Positions 17,691 through 27,349 of a DNA stretch of 64,000 bases are shown here, one piece after another. The notes below the pieces were generated by a model that was not told the DNA's origin, did not search any database, and worked only from the letters and a program-made list of their open reading frames with translations. The first letter of the stretch is position 1, and every line of letters begins with the position of its first letter. Source of the DNA: Billgrantia endophytica (GTDB lineage Bacteria; Pseudomonadota; Gammaproteobacteria; Pseudomonadales; Halomonadaceae); the NCBI RefSeq assembly GCF_002879615.1, contig NZ_PNRF01000007.1, forward strand, positions 215,473 through 279,472, given 5' to 3'. The translations under genes were made by a program, and so were the position numbers.

Positions 17691-18668
17691 ATGCTCTATG
17701 CACGCTTGATCCTGATGCGGCTGCTCAAGGCCGTCGTCGTGCTGTTCATGATCGTCATCTTCAATTTCTTCCTGATCCAGATGGCTCCCGGCGACCCCGC
17801 GGCGATCCTTGCCGGTGAAGCCGGTGCCACCGACCAGGAATTCCTGCGCCAGCTGCGTGAGCGCTTCGGCCTCGACCAGCCGCTCTATGTCCAGCTATGG
17901 CGCTATGTCTCGGGCATCGCCATGCTCGATTTCGGCTATTCCTATCGCCAGGGCATGCCGGTCCTCGACCTGATCCTGGCCCGCCTGCCGGCCACCCTCC
18001 TGCTCACCGGCACCGCCTTCGTGCTGTCGCTTGCCCTGGGTATCCTGGCCGGCTCGATGGCCGCCGCCCGGGTCAAGAAGCCTTCCGGCTCGCTGATCAT
18101 GGCACTGGCGCTGATCTTCTATGCCACCCCGCTGTTCTGGGTCGCGCTGATGGCGGTGGTGCTGTTCTCGGTCTACCTGGACTGGCTGCCGGCCTACGGC
18201 ATGTATACCGTGGGCGCCGGACTCAGCGGATTCGCCCTGATCATGGATGTCGCCAGGCACCTCATCCTGCCCGCGACCACGCTGGCACTCTTCTTCATGG
18301 CCATCTACACCCGCATGACCCGCGCCTCGATGCTCGAGGCCAGTCAACAGGACTACGTCAAGACCGCCCGCGCCAAGGGGCTCGGCTCCCGCGTCATTCA
18401 GCGACGCCACATCTTGCGCAATGCCCTGCTGCCGATCATCACCCTGGCCGGCCTGCAGGCGGGACAGATGGTGGGTGGCGCCATCCTCACCGAGACCGTC
18501 TTCGCCTGGCCCGGCATCGGCCGCCTGATGTACGAGGCACTGATGCAGCGCGACTACAACCTGCTGCTGGGCATCTTCTTCTTCTCGGCCGCCCTGGTCA
18601 TCGTCTTCAACATCGTCACCGACCTGGTCTATCGACTGGCGGACCCACGTATCAAGGAGGGCTCATGA
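17691..18668 (+). CDS. ABC transporter permease, DppB type
   Basis: A 325-residue inner-membrane permease with about six helices. It starts MLYARLILMRLLKAVVVLFMI and has the DppB-type loop MAPGDPAAILAGE near residue 31. The cytoplasmic coupling motif is DYVKTARAKGLGSRVIQRRHILRNALLPII near 221. ETVFAWPGIGRLMYEAL near 268 is typical of the family. A 123-bp gap separates it from the binding-protein gene. The next permease starts within its stop codon (ATGA). Confidence 0.94.
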   Translation: MLYARLILMRLLKAVVVLFMIVIFNFFLIQMAPGDPAAILAGEAGATDQEFLRQLRERFGLDQPLYVQLWRYVSGIAMLDFGYSYRQGMPVLDLILARLPATLLLTGTAFVLSLALGILAGSMAAARVKKPSGSLIMALALIFYATPLFWVALMAVVLFSVYLDWLPAYGMYTVGAGLSGFALIMDVARHLILPATTLALFFMAIYTRMTRASMLEASQQDYVKTARAKGLGSRVIQRRHILRNALLPIITLAGLQAGQMVGGAILTETVFAWPGIGRLMYEALMQRDYNLLLGIFFFSAALVIVFNIVTDLVYRLADPRIKEGS

Positions 18669-19501
18669 GCTTCTTCGCCCGTTTCGCCCAGAACCGTGGT
18701 GCCCTGATCGGCCTGATCATCCTGTTCACGATCATCCTGATGGCCATCCTGGCCCCCTTCCTCTACCCCGACTCCCCCTGGCGAATGGTCCAGCGCCCCT
18801 TCCTGGCGCCCATGGAAGTGGAGGGTTTCCTGCTGGGCACCGATACAATGGGACGCGACGTGGCAGCCGGCATCATGCATGGCGCCTGGGTGTCGCTGCT
18901 GATCGGCCTGGTCTCGACCACGGTGGCGCTGATCATCGGCGTGCCACTGGGCGCCATCGCGGGCTACTACGGCGGCCTGATCGACGATGCCCTGATGCGC
19001 TTCACCGAGTTCTTCCAGACCATCCCCAACTTCGCGCTGGCCATCGTGCTGGTGGCGATCATGCAGCCCAGCGTCACCTCCATCGTGCTGGCCATCGCCA
19101 TCGTCAGCTGGCCGCCGGTGGCACGACTGGTACGGGCCGAGTTCATGTCGCTGCGCCATCGTGAATACGTGGAAGCCGCACGCCTGGTGGGGCAGACCAA
19201 CCGCACCATCATTCTGCGCCAGATCCTGCCCAATACGCTGTCGCCCATCATCGTTCTCGCTTCGCTGATGGTGGCGACGGCCATCCTGCTCGAGTCTGCC
19301 CTCTCCTTCCTGGGTCTTGGCGATCCCAACGTGATGTCCTGGGGCTACATGATCGGCGCGGCACGGACCGTCATCCGCCAGGCCTGGTGGCTGAGCTTCT
19401 TCCCCGGCGTGGCCATCCTGCTCACCGTGCTGGCGCTCAACCTGGTGGGCGAAGGCCTCGATGATGCGCTCAATCCCAAGCTAGCACGCGAACGCTCATA
19501 A
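18665..19501 (+). CDS. ABC transporter permease, DppC type
   Basis: A 278-residue permease starting at the ATG that overlaps the DppB-type stop (18665-18668). It shows LGTDTMGRDVAAGIMHGAWVSLLIG near residue 57, typical of DppC/OppC. The coupling motif EYVEAARLVGQTNRTIILRQILPN is near 167, and the C-terminal FFPGVAILLTVLALNLVGEGLDDALNP closes the family pattern. A much longer reading frame beginning at 17897 runs through the upstream gene in another frame and is not the true start. Confidence 0.94.
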   Translation: MSFFARFAQNRGALIGLIILFTIILMAILAPFLYPDSPWRMVQRPFLAPMEVEGFLLGTDTMGRDVAAGIMHGAWVSLLIGLVSTTVALIIGVPLGAIAGYYGGLIDDALMRFTEFFQTIPNFALAIVLVAIMQPSVTSIVLAIAIVSWPPVARLVRAEFMSLRHREYVEAARLVGQTNRTIILRQILPNTLSPIIVLASLMVATAILLESALSFLGLGDPNVMSWGYMIGAARTVIRQAWWLSFFPGVAILLTVLALNLVGEGLDDALNPKLARERS

Positions 19502-19511
19502 GAGAGGAACC

Positions 19512-21134
19512 ATGAACGACGAGACTCCGGTTTTGAGCATACGCGGCCTCAGCTTGGCGCTGCCCAAGGGTGCCGACCGCGACTATGCGGTAGAGAACGT
19601 GAGCTACGACGTAGCACGCGGCGAAATCATGTGCGTGGTGGGGGAATCCGGATCAGGCAAGTCCATGGCCGCCAACGCCGTGATGGGCCTGCTGCCCAAG
19701 GGCGTGCGCCCGACCGCGGGAGAACTGATTTTCGACGGACAGGATCTGCTCAAGCTGACCGAAAAACAGCACCGCAAGCTGCGCGGCCTGCGTATCGGCA
19801 TGATCTTCCAGGAGCCGATGACCGCTCTGAACCCCCTGATGCGGGTCGGTGCCCAGATCGCGGAGGTGTTCGAGGCCCATGGAAGATACAGCGCAAGGGA
19901 GCGTCAGGCCAGAGCACTGGCCCTGTTGGAAGAGGTCGGCATTCCACAGCCCGACAAGGCCATTCGCGCCTACCCCTTTCAGCTTTCCGGTGGCCAGCGC
20001 CAGCGGGTGATGATCGCCATGGCGCTGGCGCTGGAGCCCGAACTGCTGATCGCCGATGAACCCACCACGGCCCTGGATGTCACCACCCAGGCGCAGATCC
20101 TCGCGCTGATCCGGAATCTGCAGAAACGGCGTGGCATGTCGGTGATGTTCATCACCCACGATTTCGGCGTGGTCGCCGAGGTCGCCACCCGGGTCTGCGT
20201 GATGCGATACGGCCAGATCGTCGAGCTCGGCACGGCCAGCGAGGTACTGGAAAACCCGCGGCACGACTACACGCGAGCGCTGATCGAGGCGATACCCAGC
20301 AATATCATTCCCGAAGCCCGAGGCGGTGAGAGGCCGGCACCGTTGCTGGAAGTCGAAGGACTCAACAAGGTGTTCCGTTCACGTGGCGGCCTGTTCAAGG
20401 CCGCCCGCGAAGTACGAGCGCTGGATGACGTCTCGTTCACCCTCGCCCCGGGCGAAACCGTGGGTATCGTCGGCGAGTCGGGCTCCGGCAAGTCGACCCT
20501 GGGCCGCTGCGTGGTACGCCTCGAGCGCCCCGACAGCGGCACGCTGTCGCTTTCTGGCACCGACTTCACCACCCTCAAGGGCGAGGAACTGCGACGGCAA
20601 CGCTGGCGGGTACAGATGATCTTCCAGGACCCCTACGCCTCGCTGAATCCCCGCACCCGCGTCGGCTACGCCATCGCCCAGGGCCCAATGGCCAACGGCG
20701 TGTCCCGGGTGCAGGCCATGAAGCAGGCCGGCGACCTGCTCGACCTGGTGGGCCTGGGCGCCGTGGCCGTCGATCGTTTTCCCCATGAATTTTCCGGCGG
20801 CCAGCGCCAGCGAATCGGTATCGCCCGGGCCCTGGCCCTCAATCCCGAACTGATCGTTGCCGACGAGGCGGTATCCGCGCTGGACGTCTCGATCCAGGCC
20901 CAGATCCTGGAGCTGCTGGAAGATCTCAAGCAGAAGCTGTCGCTGTCCATGCTCTTCATCACCCACGACCTGCGCGTGGCCGCCCAGATCTGTGACCGCA
21001 TCATCGTCATGCAGCATGGTCGTATCGTCGAACAGGGCAGCGCCCAGGACGTCTTCCTCTCCCCCAAAGAGGCTTATACCCGCGAACTGCTGGAGGCGAT
21101 CCCCGGACGCGAACAGGAACTCCAGAGCGCATGA
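19512..21134 (+). CDS. Fused dual-domain ABC transporter ATPase (DppD-DppF type)
   Basis: A single 540-residue protein carries two complete ATPase modules that are often separate DppD and DppF proteins. The first has Walker A GESGSGKS at residues 44-51, LSGGQRQRV near 158 and [12 protein letters not shown]. The second has Walker A GESGSGKS at 321-328, [10 protein letters not shown] near 430 and [12 protein letters not shown] (Ala where most have Pro). Each ends in the ITHD switch motif. This GsiA-like fusion would energise the two permeases upstream as an internal heterodimer. A strong AGAGAGGAACC site precedes the ATG, and the stop overlaps the next start. Confidence 0.95.
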   Translation: MNDETPVLSIRGLSLALPKGADRDYAVENVSYDVARGEIMCVVGESGSGKSMAANAVMGLLPKGVRPTAGELIFDGQDLLKLTEKQHRKLRGLRIGMIFQEPMTALNPLMRVGAQIAEVFEAHGRYSARERQARALALLEEVGIPQPDKAIRAYPFQLSGGQRQRVMIAMALALEPELLIADEPTTALDVTTQAQILALIRNLQKRRGMSVMFITHDFGVVAEVATRVCVMRYGQIVELGTASEVLENPRHDYTRALIEAIPSNIIPEARGGERPAPLLEVEGLNKVFRSRGGLFKAAREVRALDDVSFTLAPGETVGIVGESGSGKSTLGRCVVRLERPDSGTLSLSGTDFTTLKGEELRRQRWRVQMIFQDPYASLNPRTRVGYAIAQGPMANGVSRVQAMKQAGDLLDLVGLGAVAVDRFPHEFSGGQRQRIGIARALALNPELIVADEAVSALDVSIQAQILELLEDLKQKLSLSMLFITHDLRVAAQICDRIIVMQHGRIVEQGSAQDVFLSPKEAYTRELLEAIPGREQELQSA

Positions 21135-22543
21135 ATGATCAAGGACAACGAATGGATGCCTTATTGAGAGAAATCGCCGCCGTGGTTGGCCCGGGCAACA
21201 TCATGACGGGCGAGGACGTGGCCCAGCGACGTGTCGACTGGATGACCGGCGCGCCCTGCCGCGCCGGCGCCATCGTGCGCCCCGCCGATACCGCTGAACT
21301 GGCTGCCGTGATGCGCCTGTGCCATGTCGCCAACCAGCCGGTGGTGACCCATGGAGGCCTGACCGGGCTGGTCCATGGCGGAGAGGCGTCACCGGAGGAG
21401 CTGGTCATGTCGCTGGAGCGCATGACCGCCATCGAGGAGATGGACCCGGTGGGCGGCACCATCACCGTACAGGCCGGCGTGCCGCTGCAGCGGGTACAGG
21501 AAGCCGCCGATGACCACGACCTGCACTTCCCCCTGGATCTCGGTGCCCGGGGCTCCTGTACCATCGGTGGCAACATCTCCACCAATGCCGGAGGCGTGCG
21601 AGTGATTCGCTACGGCATGATGCGCCAGCAGGTGCTGGGGCTCGAGGCGGTCCTCGCCGACGGCACCGTGATCAGCTCCATGAACCGGATGCTCAAGAAC
21701 AATGCCGGCTACGACCTCAAGCAACTCTTCATTGGCAGCGAAGGCACCCTGGGCGTCGTGACCCGGGCCGTCCTCAAGCTGCAGCCCAGGATGGCCAGCG
21801 AGAAGACGGCACTGGTCTCCTGCCCTTCCTTCGAAGCCGTCACCGGCCTGCTGCGACACATGGGGCGCACATTGGGCGGCGGCCTCGGCACCTTCGAGGT
21901 CATGTGGCGCAACCACTACCTCCTGCTGACCGAGGAGAGCGGCCGGAATGTGCCGCCCCTGCCCACCGATTCGCCCTTCTACGCCATCATCGAATCGCTG
22001 GGGGTCGACGATGAAGCCAATACCGCCCAGTTCGGCAAGGCGCTGGAGACGGCCTTCGAGACCGATCTCATCAGCGACGCAGTCGTCGCCCAATCCGATG
22101 CCCAGCGGCAGGGAATCTGGGACATTCGGGAAGATATCGAAGGGCTGATCCAGAACCTGGCGCCTCTGTTCACCTTCGACATCAGCCTGCCCATTCCCGA
22201 CATGGAGCGCTACGTGAACCAGCTCGAAGCCGGCCTGCGGCAAGGCTGGCCCCAGGGACGTCTGGTCGTCTTCGGCCATCTGGGCGACGGCAACCTGCAC
22301 GTCTCGGTCACAGTCGGCAGCAATGATCCCGAGGCACGCCGGGCGGTAGAGCAACTCGTCTATGCCCCGCTGTCCGAGCTGGGTGGCTCGGTCTCCGCCG
22401 AGCATGGCATCGGGTTGGAGAAACGCGACTACCTGGCGGTGTCGCGCAATCCCGAGGAGATCGCTCTCATGCACACCCTCAAGCGGGCCCTGGACCCCAA
22501 GGGCCTGCTCAACCGACACAAGATCCTGGCCCCCGAGACCTGA
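21131..22543 (+). CDS. FAD-linked oxidase, GlcD / D-2-hydroxyacid dehydrogenase type
   Basis: A 470-residue VAO/PCMH-fold flavoprotein. The FAD_binding_4 domain covers about residues 30-215 (VTHGGLTGLVHGGE pyrophosphate loop near 72, GNISTNAGGVRVIRYGMMR near 145, LFIGSEGTLGVVTRAVLKL near 197). The FAD-oxidase C domain follows, with GHLGDGNLHVSV near 378, EHGIGLEKRDYL near 420 and the terminal LDPKGLLNRHKIL. This is the pattern of D-lactate, glycolate and D-2-hydroxyglutarate dehydrogenases. It is coupled to the ABC operon by an ATGA overlap; the ATG seven codons later (21152) also has AAGGA upstream. The context suggests oxidation of an imported 2-hydroxy acid. Confidence 0.9.
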   Translation: MNDQGQRMDALLREIAAVVGPGNIMTGEDVAQRRVDWMTGAPCRAGAIVRPADTAELAAVMRLCHVANQPVVTHGGLTGLVHGGEASPEELVMSLERMTAIEEMDPVGGTITVQAGVPLQRVQEAADDHDLHFPLDLGARGSCTIGGNISTNAGGVRVIRYGMMRQQVLGLEAVLADGTVISSMNRMLKNNAGYDLKQLFIGSEGTLGVVTRAVLKLQPRMASEKTALVSCPSFEAVTGLLRHMGRTLGGGLGTFEVMWRNHYLLLTEESGRNVPPLPTDSPFYAIIESLGVDDEANTAQFGKALETAFETDLISDAVVAQSDAQRQGIWDIREDIEGLIQNLAPLFTFDISLPIPDMERYVNQLEAGLRQGWPQGRLVVFGHLGDGNLHVSVTVGSNDPEARRAVEQLVYAPLSELGGSVSAEHGIGLEKRDYLAVSRNPEEIALMHTLKRALDPKGLLNRHKILAPET

Positions 22544-22550
22544 AACACCC

Positions 22551-23477
22551 ATGCCGACACCCGCCCAGCCCGCCACGCGCCTGATGGAACGTACCGGTAT
22601 CACGACGGCGCTTCTGATTGCCGCCATCGGCCTGTTCTGGGGCGGGAATTGGCCGGCGGTTCGGTTCAGCCTGATGGACTTGCCGCCCTTCAGCCTGCGC
22701 GCCATCGGTTTTACCGTCGGTGCGCTGGTTCTGCTCGGCTGGGCCTGGATGCGTCGCCTGCCCCTGGGAATCGCGACTGCCGAGTGGCCCTGGCTGGTGA
22801 TGACCGGCGCTCTCACCATCCTCGGCTTCAACGTCGGCACCGCCTTCGGCCAGCTCCACATGCCGACGTCCCAGGCTGCGATCATTGCCTTTACCATGCC
22901 CTGCTGGGCGCTCCTGATGGCCATCGGGTTACTGGGTGAGCGTATCACCTCGAGCCAATGGCTTGGTCTCGGCCTGGGCCAGGCGGGACTGCTGACTCTG
23001 CTTGGGCCGGCAGCCTGGCAGGCTGGCCTTGGCGGATTGACCGGGCCGCTCTTCGTGCTGGGTGCCGCCATTTCCTGGGCGCTGGGCACCGTGTTGACCA
23101 AGCGCCGCGGAGGCTGGCAGGGTCACCCGACGGTCATTACCGGCTGGCAATTCGCCATCTGTGCCGTTCCGATGATAGTGCTGGCCGCCGGGCTGGAATC
23201 GCCTCCGCCTCCCACCGAATGGAGAAACACCACCTGGCTGGGCCTGGGTTATCATCTGGTTTTCGCCATCTGCCTGGCGCAGATGCTGTGGTTTCGCAAC
23301 GTCAATCGCCTCACCATCGGCCAGTCCACCATCAGCACCCTGATCATTCCGGTGGTCGGGGTTTCCAGTGCCGTCGTCCTGCTCGGCGAGCCCTTCACCC
23401 TGCAGGTACTGGCGGCCCTCGTCCTGACACTTTCAGCGGTTGCGATCGTCCTGACGCAGAGGAAGCCCGCGTCATGA
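22551..23477 (+). CDS. EamA/DMT-family membrane transporter
   Basis: A 308-residue protein with ten predicted helices arranged as two EamA repeats. The first has AAIGLFWGGNWPAVRFSL, then FSLRAIGF. The second starts near residue 160 with LFVLGAAISWALGTVLTKR. Drug/metabolite transporters of this type usually export amino acids or other metabolites. The ATG at 22551, seven bases after the upstream stop, matches the family's N-terminus. The frame remains open further upstream but overlaps the FAD oxidase. It is presumably in the same operon. Confidence 0.9.
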   Translation: MPTPAQPATRLMERTGITTALLIAAIGLFWGGNWPAVRFSLMDLPPFSLRAIGFTVGALVLLGWAWMRRLPLGIATAEWPWLVMTGALTILGFNVGTAFGQLHMPTSQAAIIAFTMPCWALLMAIGLLGERITSSQWLGLGLGQAGLLTLLGPAAWQAGLGGLTGPLFVLGAAISWALGTVLTKRRGGWQGHPTVITGWQFAICAVPMIVLAAGLESPPPPTEWRNTTWLGLGYHLVFAICLAQMLWFRNVNRLTIGQSTISTLIIPVVGVSSAVVLLGEPFTLQVLAALVLTLSAVAIVLTQRKPAS

Positions 23478-23560
23478 TCACATCGCGGCCTGGCATGCTT
23501 GAAATCAGTCATTCATCGCCAACTATCGTTCATCCCTCAATACGAACTCGGGAGTTTCCC

Positions 23561-24682
23561 ATGCCCCGCTTCCCCGACCACCTGACCGGGTCAGGTCCCA
23601 ACAACCCCTTCCCCGGCATCAAGGTGCTGGAACGACGCATCGGACGCGAGATCCCTCACCGGCTGGGTTCCAATGAAGGCCTGGACATGCCGCACCGCGC
23701 CCTGCGCCAGCGCTTCGGTGATGCCATGGTCGAGCATGTCTACTGCTACGGCGATTCGGAGGCGCTTGGCGTACGCCAGCGGCTCTGTGCGCTGTATGGC
23801 TTTCCATTGGAGGCAACGCTGGTGGATGCCGGCGCCGACAGCCTGATCGCCCTCGCGCTGCGCGCCACCACCACGCCGGGCTGCGCGGTGGTCAGTGCCA
23901 GCGGCACCTACCCCACCTTCGGCTACTTTGCCCAGGGGCTCGGCTGCCGGCTCATCGAGAAGCCCTACGAAGAGAAACCGGGCTTGCTCGCACCGGATCT
24001 GGACGCGCTGCTGCGGGCCGCCCGGGAACAGGAGGCCCGACTGGTTTACCTGGCCAACCCCGACAACCCCAGCGGACACCTGCACGGCGACGACGCCATC
24101 AGGAGGCTGCGTGCCGAACTCCCCGAAGACTGCTGGCTTCTGCTCGACGAGGCGTATCACGATTTCCGTGACGATGCCGACTCCACCTTCGGCCGTGAGG
24201 TACTGCCCGGTGTGATCCGGCTGCGAACACTGTCCAAGGCCCATGGCCTGGCCGGCCTGCGGATCGGGTATGCCATCGCCGAGCCCGACACGCTGGCGAT
24301 GATGATGAAGGTGCGCATCCATTATGCGCTTTCCACCCTGACCCTGGCGGCAGCCGAGACGGTGCTGGACAACGACGACGAGGTCCGCGAACACGTACGC
24401 GACGTCAAGGCCCGCCGCGAGCGGCTGGCCCGCCATTTTCGCGGGCTGGGTGCCCAGGTGCTGCCGAGTGCCACCAACTTCATTGCCATCCGCCTGCCAG
24501 ACGCCGAACTCGGCGAACGCCTCAATCGCGAACTGCTGGAGGCGGGCCGGTTGATCGCACGACCGGCCCATCCCGACCTGGGGCACGTGCTGCGCATTAC
24601 CGCCGTGGAGGATGCACTGCAGCCGGGCCGGTTCGAGATTCTGGAGCGGGCCCTGGCGACGCTGAATGGCCAGAATGGCTAA
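23561..24682 (+). CDS. Class I/II aminotransferase, HisC-like
   Basis: A 373-residue PLP enzyme starting at the ATG at 23561 with GGGAG six bases upstream. Landmarks: LGSNEGLDMP near residue 38, the GADSLIALALRA cofactor-phosphate helix near 90, YLANPDNPSGHLHG near 161, LLLDEAYHDF with the PLP-ring Asp near 196, and RTLSKAHGLAGLRIGYA with the Schiff-base Lys near 226. It resembles histidinol-phosphate aminotransferases, but no his genes are nearby. It sits back to back with the arginine-type pathway cluster, so it might supply the arginine:2-oxoacid transamination step, or serve the peptide operon upstream. The choice is open. Confidence 0.85.
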   Translation: MPRFPDHLTGSGPNNPFPGIKVLERRIGREIPHRLGSNEGLDMPHRALRQRFGDAMVEHVYCYGDSEALGVRQRLCALYGFPLEATLVDAGADSLIALALRATTTPGCAVVSASGTYPTFGYFAQGLGCRLIEKPYEEKPGLLAPDLDALLRAAREQEARLVYLANPDNPSGHLHGDDAIRRLRAELPEDCWLLLDEAYHDFRDDADSTFGREVLPGVIRLRTLSKAHGLAGLRIGYAIAEPDTLAMMMKVRIHYALSTLTLAAAETVLDNDDEVREHVRDVKARRERLARHFRGLGAQVLPSATNFIAIRLPDAELGERLNRELLEAGRLIARPAHPDLGHVLRITAVEDALQPGRFEILERALATLNGQNG

Positions 24683-26106
24683 CCCCTCGATCGCTGAATA
24701 CGCAGCCCATGCTTCCGCAGCTTGCGGACCACGCCAGGCTGGCTGATTCCCAGCCGCTTGGCCATGGCGTAGGTGCTGGGCAGCGTGTCGCACAGTGCGG
24801 CCAGCACCTGCCTTTCGGCACGGGCCAGGTAATCCGTGAGCGACTCTTCGTCACCCATCGGCATGGGTGCCTGCCGACTCGCGCGCCCCCGGCTGGCGGG
24901 AAGGTTGCCCGAAGATGGCTCGCCGAGGGTGGGGGTCTCGATGAGGTCACCGGCGCTCGACAGCCAGGCCCGCTCCAGCCAGTTTTCCAGTTCCCTGACA
25001 TTGCCCGGCCAATCATTGCCCATCAGCTCCGACCATACGCTGCCATGGAGTAGCTTCCGCCGGCCGTAGCGCCGGTTGAGCTGTTCCAGGCACGCTTCCA
25101 CCAGCACCGGTATATCCTCGCGCCGCTCGCGCAAGGGCGGTAGCGTGACCGGTATCACGTTGAGCCGGTAGTAGAGATCGAGACGGAAGGCCCCTTCCTC
25201 GACCCGATGTGCCAGATCATGGTTGGTCGCGACGACAAGACGGAAGTCGACCCGCCGCGAACGGGTATCGCCAAGACGGGTGACGGTACCGTCCTGGATC
25301 ACCTTGAGCAGCTTGGTCTGCATCAGCAGTGGCAGCTCGCCGATTTCATCCAGGAACAGCGTACCGCCCTCCGCCTGCTCGAGCAGGCCCGCCTTGCCCT
25401 GTCGCGCGGCACCGCTGAAGGCACCGGGTTGGTAACCGAACATTTCCGATTCGAACAGGTTGTCGGGAATCGCCCCGCAGTTGACCTCGATGAAAGGACC
25501 TTCGCCCCGGCGACTCCAGCGATGCAGCTGCCGGGCGAAGGCGGTCTTGCCCACACCGGACTCACCCAGCATCAGCACGTTGGCGTCCGACGGCGCAACC
25601 CGCTTGAGCAGCAGTGCGATCTCCCGCATCACGCTGCTGCGTACCTGCAGCGCCTCGAAGGTCTCTTCCAGCGCCCCGTCATCGCCGGGCGGCCCGCCCT
25701 GGCTGCGCTTCAAATGCTCGCTGAAGCGCTTCTGCAGCAGTGCGTATTCATCCTGGAGCAGTTGAAGATCAGTGAGGTCGCGTGAGCGGCTGACGATGCG
25801 TTCGAGACGCCCATCGACAAATACCGGATGCGCCTCGGCAATGACCCGTCGCCCGGTACCGGTCACCTGCATCAACTGGGCCGGCTTTCGGGTACGCATC
25901 ACCTCCAGGCTGATGGAGGGCTTGAGCACGCCGCTGGCCTCCAGCTCCTGCACCGTACTGGACGTGAGTGCTTCCCTGGACATGCCGTAGACCGCTGCCG
26001 CTCCGGGGCTGACCTCGAGCACCCGCCCGGTCCCCCCGACGATGAAAAAATGGTCGTTGGCCGTCTCGACGATGGTCTTGACCACCTGCCGATCGATCTC
26101 GCTCAT
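24679..26106 (-). CDS. Sigma54-dependent activator with PAS sensor and TyrR-like HTH
   Basis: A 475-residue enhancer-binding protein. A PAS domain covers about residues 10-110 ([25 protein letters not shown]). The AAA+ domain covers about 155-385, with Walker A GESGVGKT at 181-188, sigma54-contact loop GAFSGA at 228-233 and Walker B GGTLFLDE at 247-254. The DNA-binding helix-turn-helix is at about 446-468 ([22 protein letters not shown]), of TyrR type. The usual Thr of GAFTGA is Ser. The ATG at 26106 follows GGAAGCGGTG. It is divergent from gbuA, which has a -24/-12 promoter and upstream direct repeats, so it very probably activates that operon in response to a small ligand bound by PAS. Confidence 0.93.
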   Translation of the reverse strand: MSEIDRQVVKTIVETANDHFFIVGGTGRVLEVSPGAAAVYGMSREALTSSTVQELEASGVLKPSISLEVMRTRKPAQLMQVTGTGRRVIAEAHPVFVDGRLERIVSRSRDLTDLQLLQDEYALLQKRFSEHLKRSQGGPPGDDGALEETFEALQVRSSVMREIALLLKRVAPSDANVLMLGESGVGKTAFARQLHRWSRRGEGPFIEVNCGAIPDNLFESEMFGYQPGAFSGAARQGKAGLLEQAEGGTLFLDEIGELPLLMQTKLLKVIQDGTVTRLGDTRSRRVDFRLVVATNHDLAHRVEEGAFRLDLYYRLNVIPVTLPPLRERREDIPVLVEACLEQLNRRYGRRKLLHGSVWSELMGNDWPGNVRELENWLERAWLSSAGDLIETPTLGEPSSGNLPASRGRASRQAPMPMGDEESLTDYLARAERQVLAALCDTLPSTYAMAKRLGISQPGVVRKLRKHGLRIQRSRG

Positions 26107-26181
26107 CACCGCTTCCGCTTTGTGGTTCGTGGGCACCTGCGCGAAACGCCCAGGCATGGGCGATCCATTTTGGCATCATTA

Positions 26182-26230
26182 ATTCAGCGGTGCATCGAAA
26201 CGACAGCCAATCGATTCAGCATTGCATCAA
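26182..26230. promoter_or_regulatory. Direct-repeat upstream activating sequence for the sigma54 activator
   Basis: ATTCAGCGGTGCATCGA (26182-26198) and ATTCAGCATTGCATCAA (26214-26230) match at 14 of 17 positions. Their starts lie 32 bp apart, about three helical turns, so both face the same side of the DNA. They lie roughly 40-90 bp upstream of the -24/-12 promoter, the usual place for enhancer-binding-protein sites. Confidence 0.6.
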
Positions 26231-26268
26231 CAGGCGCGGAAGAAACCCGAAACCCGGGCCTCGCCGAC

Positions 26269-26284
26269 TGGCACGGCAAATGCA
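26269..26284 (+). promoter_or_regulatory. Sigma54 (-24/-12) promoter of the gbuA operon
   Basis: TGGCACGGCAAATGCA contains the -24 element TGGCAC, a 5-bp spacer and ATGCA against the consensus TTGCA. The invariant GG and GC dinucleotides are correctly spaced. It lies about 50 bp upstream of the gbuA ATG at 26335 and between gbuA and a divergently encoded sigma54 activator. Confidence 0.82.
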
Positions 26285-26334
26285 TGGACTCTTCCAGACC
26301 CTTTGCTTACAGCCAGCGACGACAGGAACACACC

Positions 26335-27285
26335 ATGTCCCACTTCAACCAGCCACTCGGCGGCAACGAAATGCCCCGCTTCGGTGGCCCCGCCACCATG
26401 ATGCGTCTCCCCGCCCAGCCTACCGCGGAGGGTCTCGACGCCGCCTTCATCGGTATCCCGCTGGATATCGGCACGTCCAACCGCCCAGGAACTCGCCTGG
26501 GCCCGCGCCAGATCCGCGACGAGTCTCGCATGCTGCGGCCTTATAACATGGCCACCCGGGCCGCCCCCTTCGACAGCCTCCAGGTGGCGGACATCGGCGA
26601 CGTACCGATCAATACCTTCCACCTGCCCAAGAGCGTCGACATCATTACCGCATTCTACGACGAGGTGATGGCCCATGGCTGTGTCCCCCTGACGCTGGGT
26701 GGCGAGCACACCATCACCCTGCCGATCCTGCGTGCCATCGCAAAGAAGCATGGACCGGTCGGGTTGATCCATATCGATGCCCATGCCGATGTCAACGACC
26801 ACATGTTCGGTGAGCCCATAGCCCATGGCACCCCTTTCCGCCGTGCCCAGGAAGAGGGATTGCTGGACGCGAGCCGGGTCGTGCAGATCGGATTGCGCGG
26901 TACGGGCTATTCTGCCGAGGATTTCGACTGGTGCCGGCAGCAGGGTTTTCGCGTAGTGCCCGCCGAAGCGTGCTGGTACCAGTCGCTGGAGCCGCTGATG
27001 GCGGAAGTTCGCGAGCAGATGGGCGACGGCCCGGTCTATATCAGCTTCGATATCGACGGCCTCGACCCCTCGGTAGCTCCCGGCACCGGCACCGTGGAAA
27101 TGGGCGGCCTGACCTCGGCCCAGGGCCTGGAAATCGTGCGCGGTGCCGCTGGCCTCGACATCGTCGGCGGCGATCTCGTGGAAGTCTCGCCCCCCTACGA
27201 CCCCAGCGGCAACACCGCCCTGATGGGCGCTACGCTGCTCTATGAAATGCTCTGTGTGCTGCCGGGTGTTCAACGTCGAGACTGA
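26335..27285 (+). CDS. gbuA: Guanidinobutyrase (ureohydrolase/arginase family)
   Basis: Hydrolyses 4-guanidinobutyrate to 4-aminobutyrate and urea. The 316-residue protein has the Mn-binding motifs GGEHTI near residue 124, HIDAHAD near 148 and SFDIDGLDPS near 238. The N-terminal QPLGGNEMPRFGG and the MMRLP and NMATRAAPFDSL stretches resemble Pseudomonas GbuA as I recall it, more than agmatinase SpeB. The ATG at 26335 follows AGGAACACACC. Longer in-frame starts lie upstream of the sigma54 promoter and are rejected. The downstream aruI-like and kauB-like genes would produce its substrate from 2-ketoarginine, which supports the guanidinobutyrase call over agmatinase. Confidence 0.88.
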   Translation: MSHFNQPLGGNEMPRFGGPATMMRLPAQPTAEGLDAAFIGIPLDIGTSNRPGTRLGPRQIRDESRMLRPYNMATRAAPFDSLQVADIGDVPINTFHLPKSVDIITAFYDEVMAHGCVPLTLGGEHTITLPILRAIAKKHGPVGLIHIDAHADVNDHMFGEPIAHGTPFRRAQEEGLLDASRVVQIGLRGTGYSAEDFDWCRQQGFRVVPAEACWYQSLEPLMAEVREQMGDGPVYISFDIDGLDPSVAPGTGTVEMGGLTSAQGLEIVRGAAGLDIVGGDLVEVSPPYDPSGNTALMGATLLYEMLCVLPGVQRRD

Positions 27286-27349
27286 CGACCCCGGCATGGC
27301 CAAGACCACCACCCCGGACTCAATGACAACAAGCCATAGGGAAGACACC

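Noticed and set aside
21389..23101. Minus-strand ORF of 570 residues opposite the FAD oxidase and DMT genes
   Set aside because: It spans two well-supported plus-strand genes and has low-complexity, non-family sequence.
26335..27285. Agmatinase (speB) for the ureohydrolase
   Set aside because: Sequence resemblance and the adjoining ThDP decarboxylase and aldehyde dehydrogenase favour guanidinobutyrase. Only an enzyme assay would settle it.
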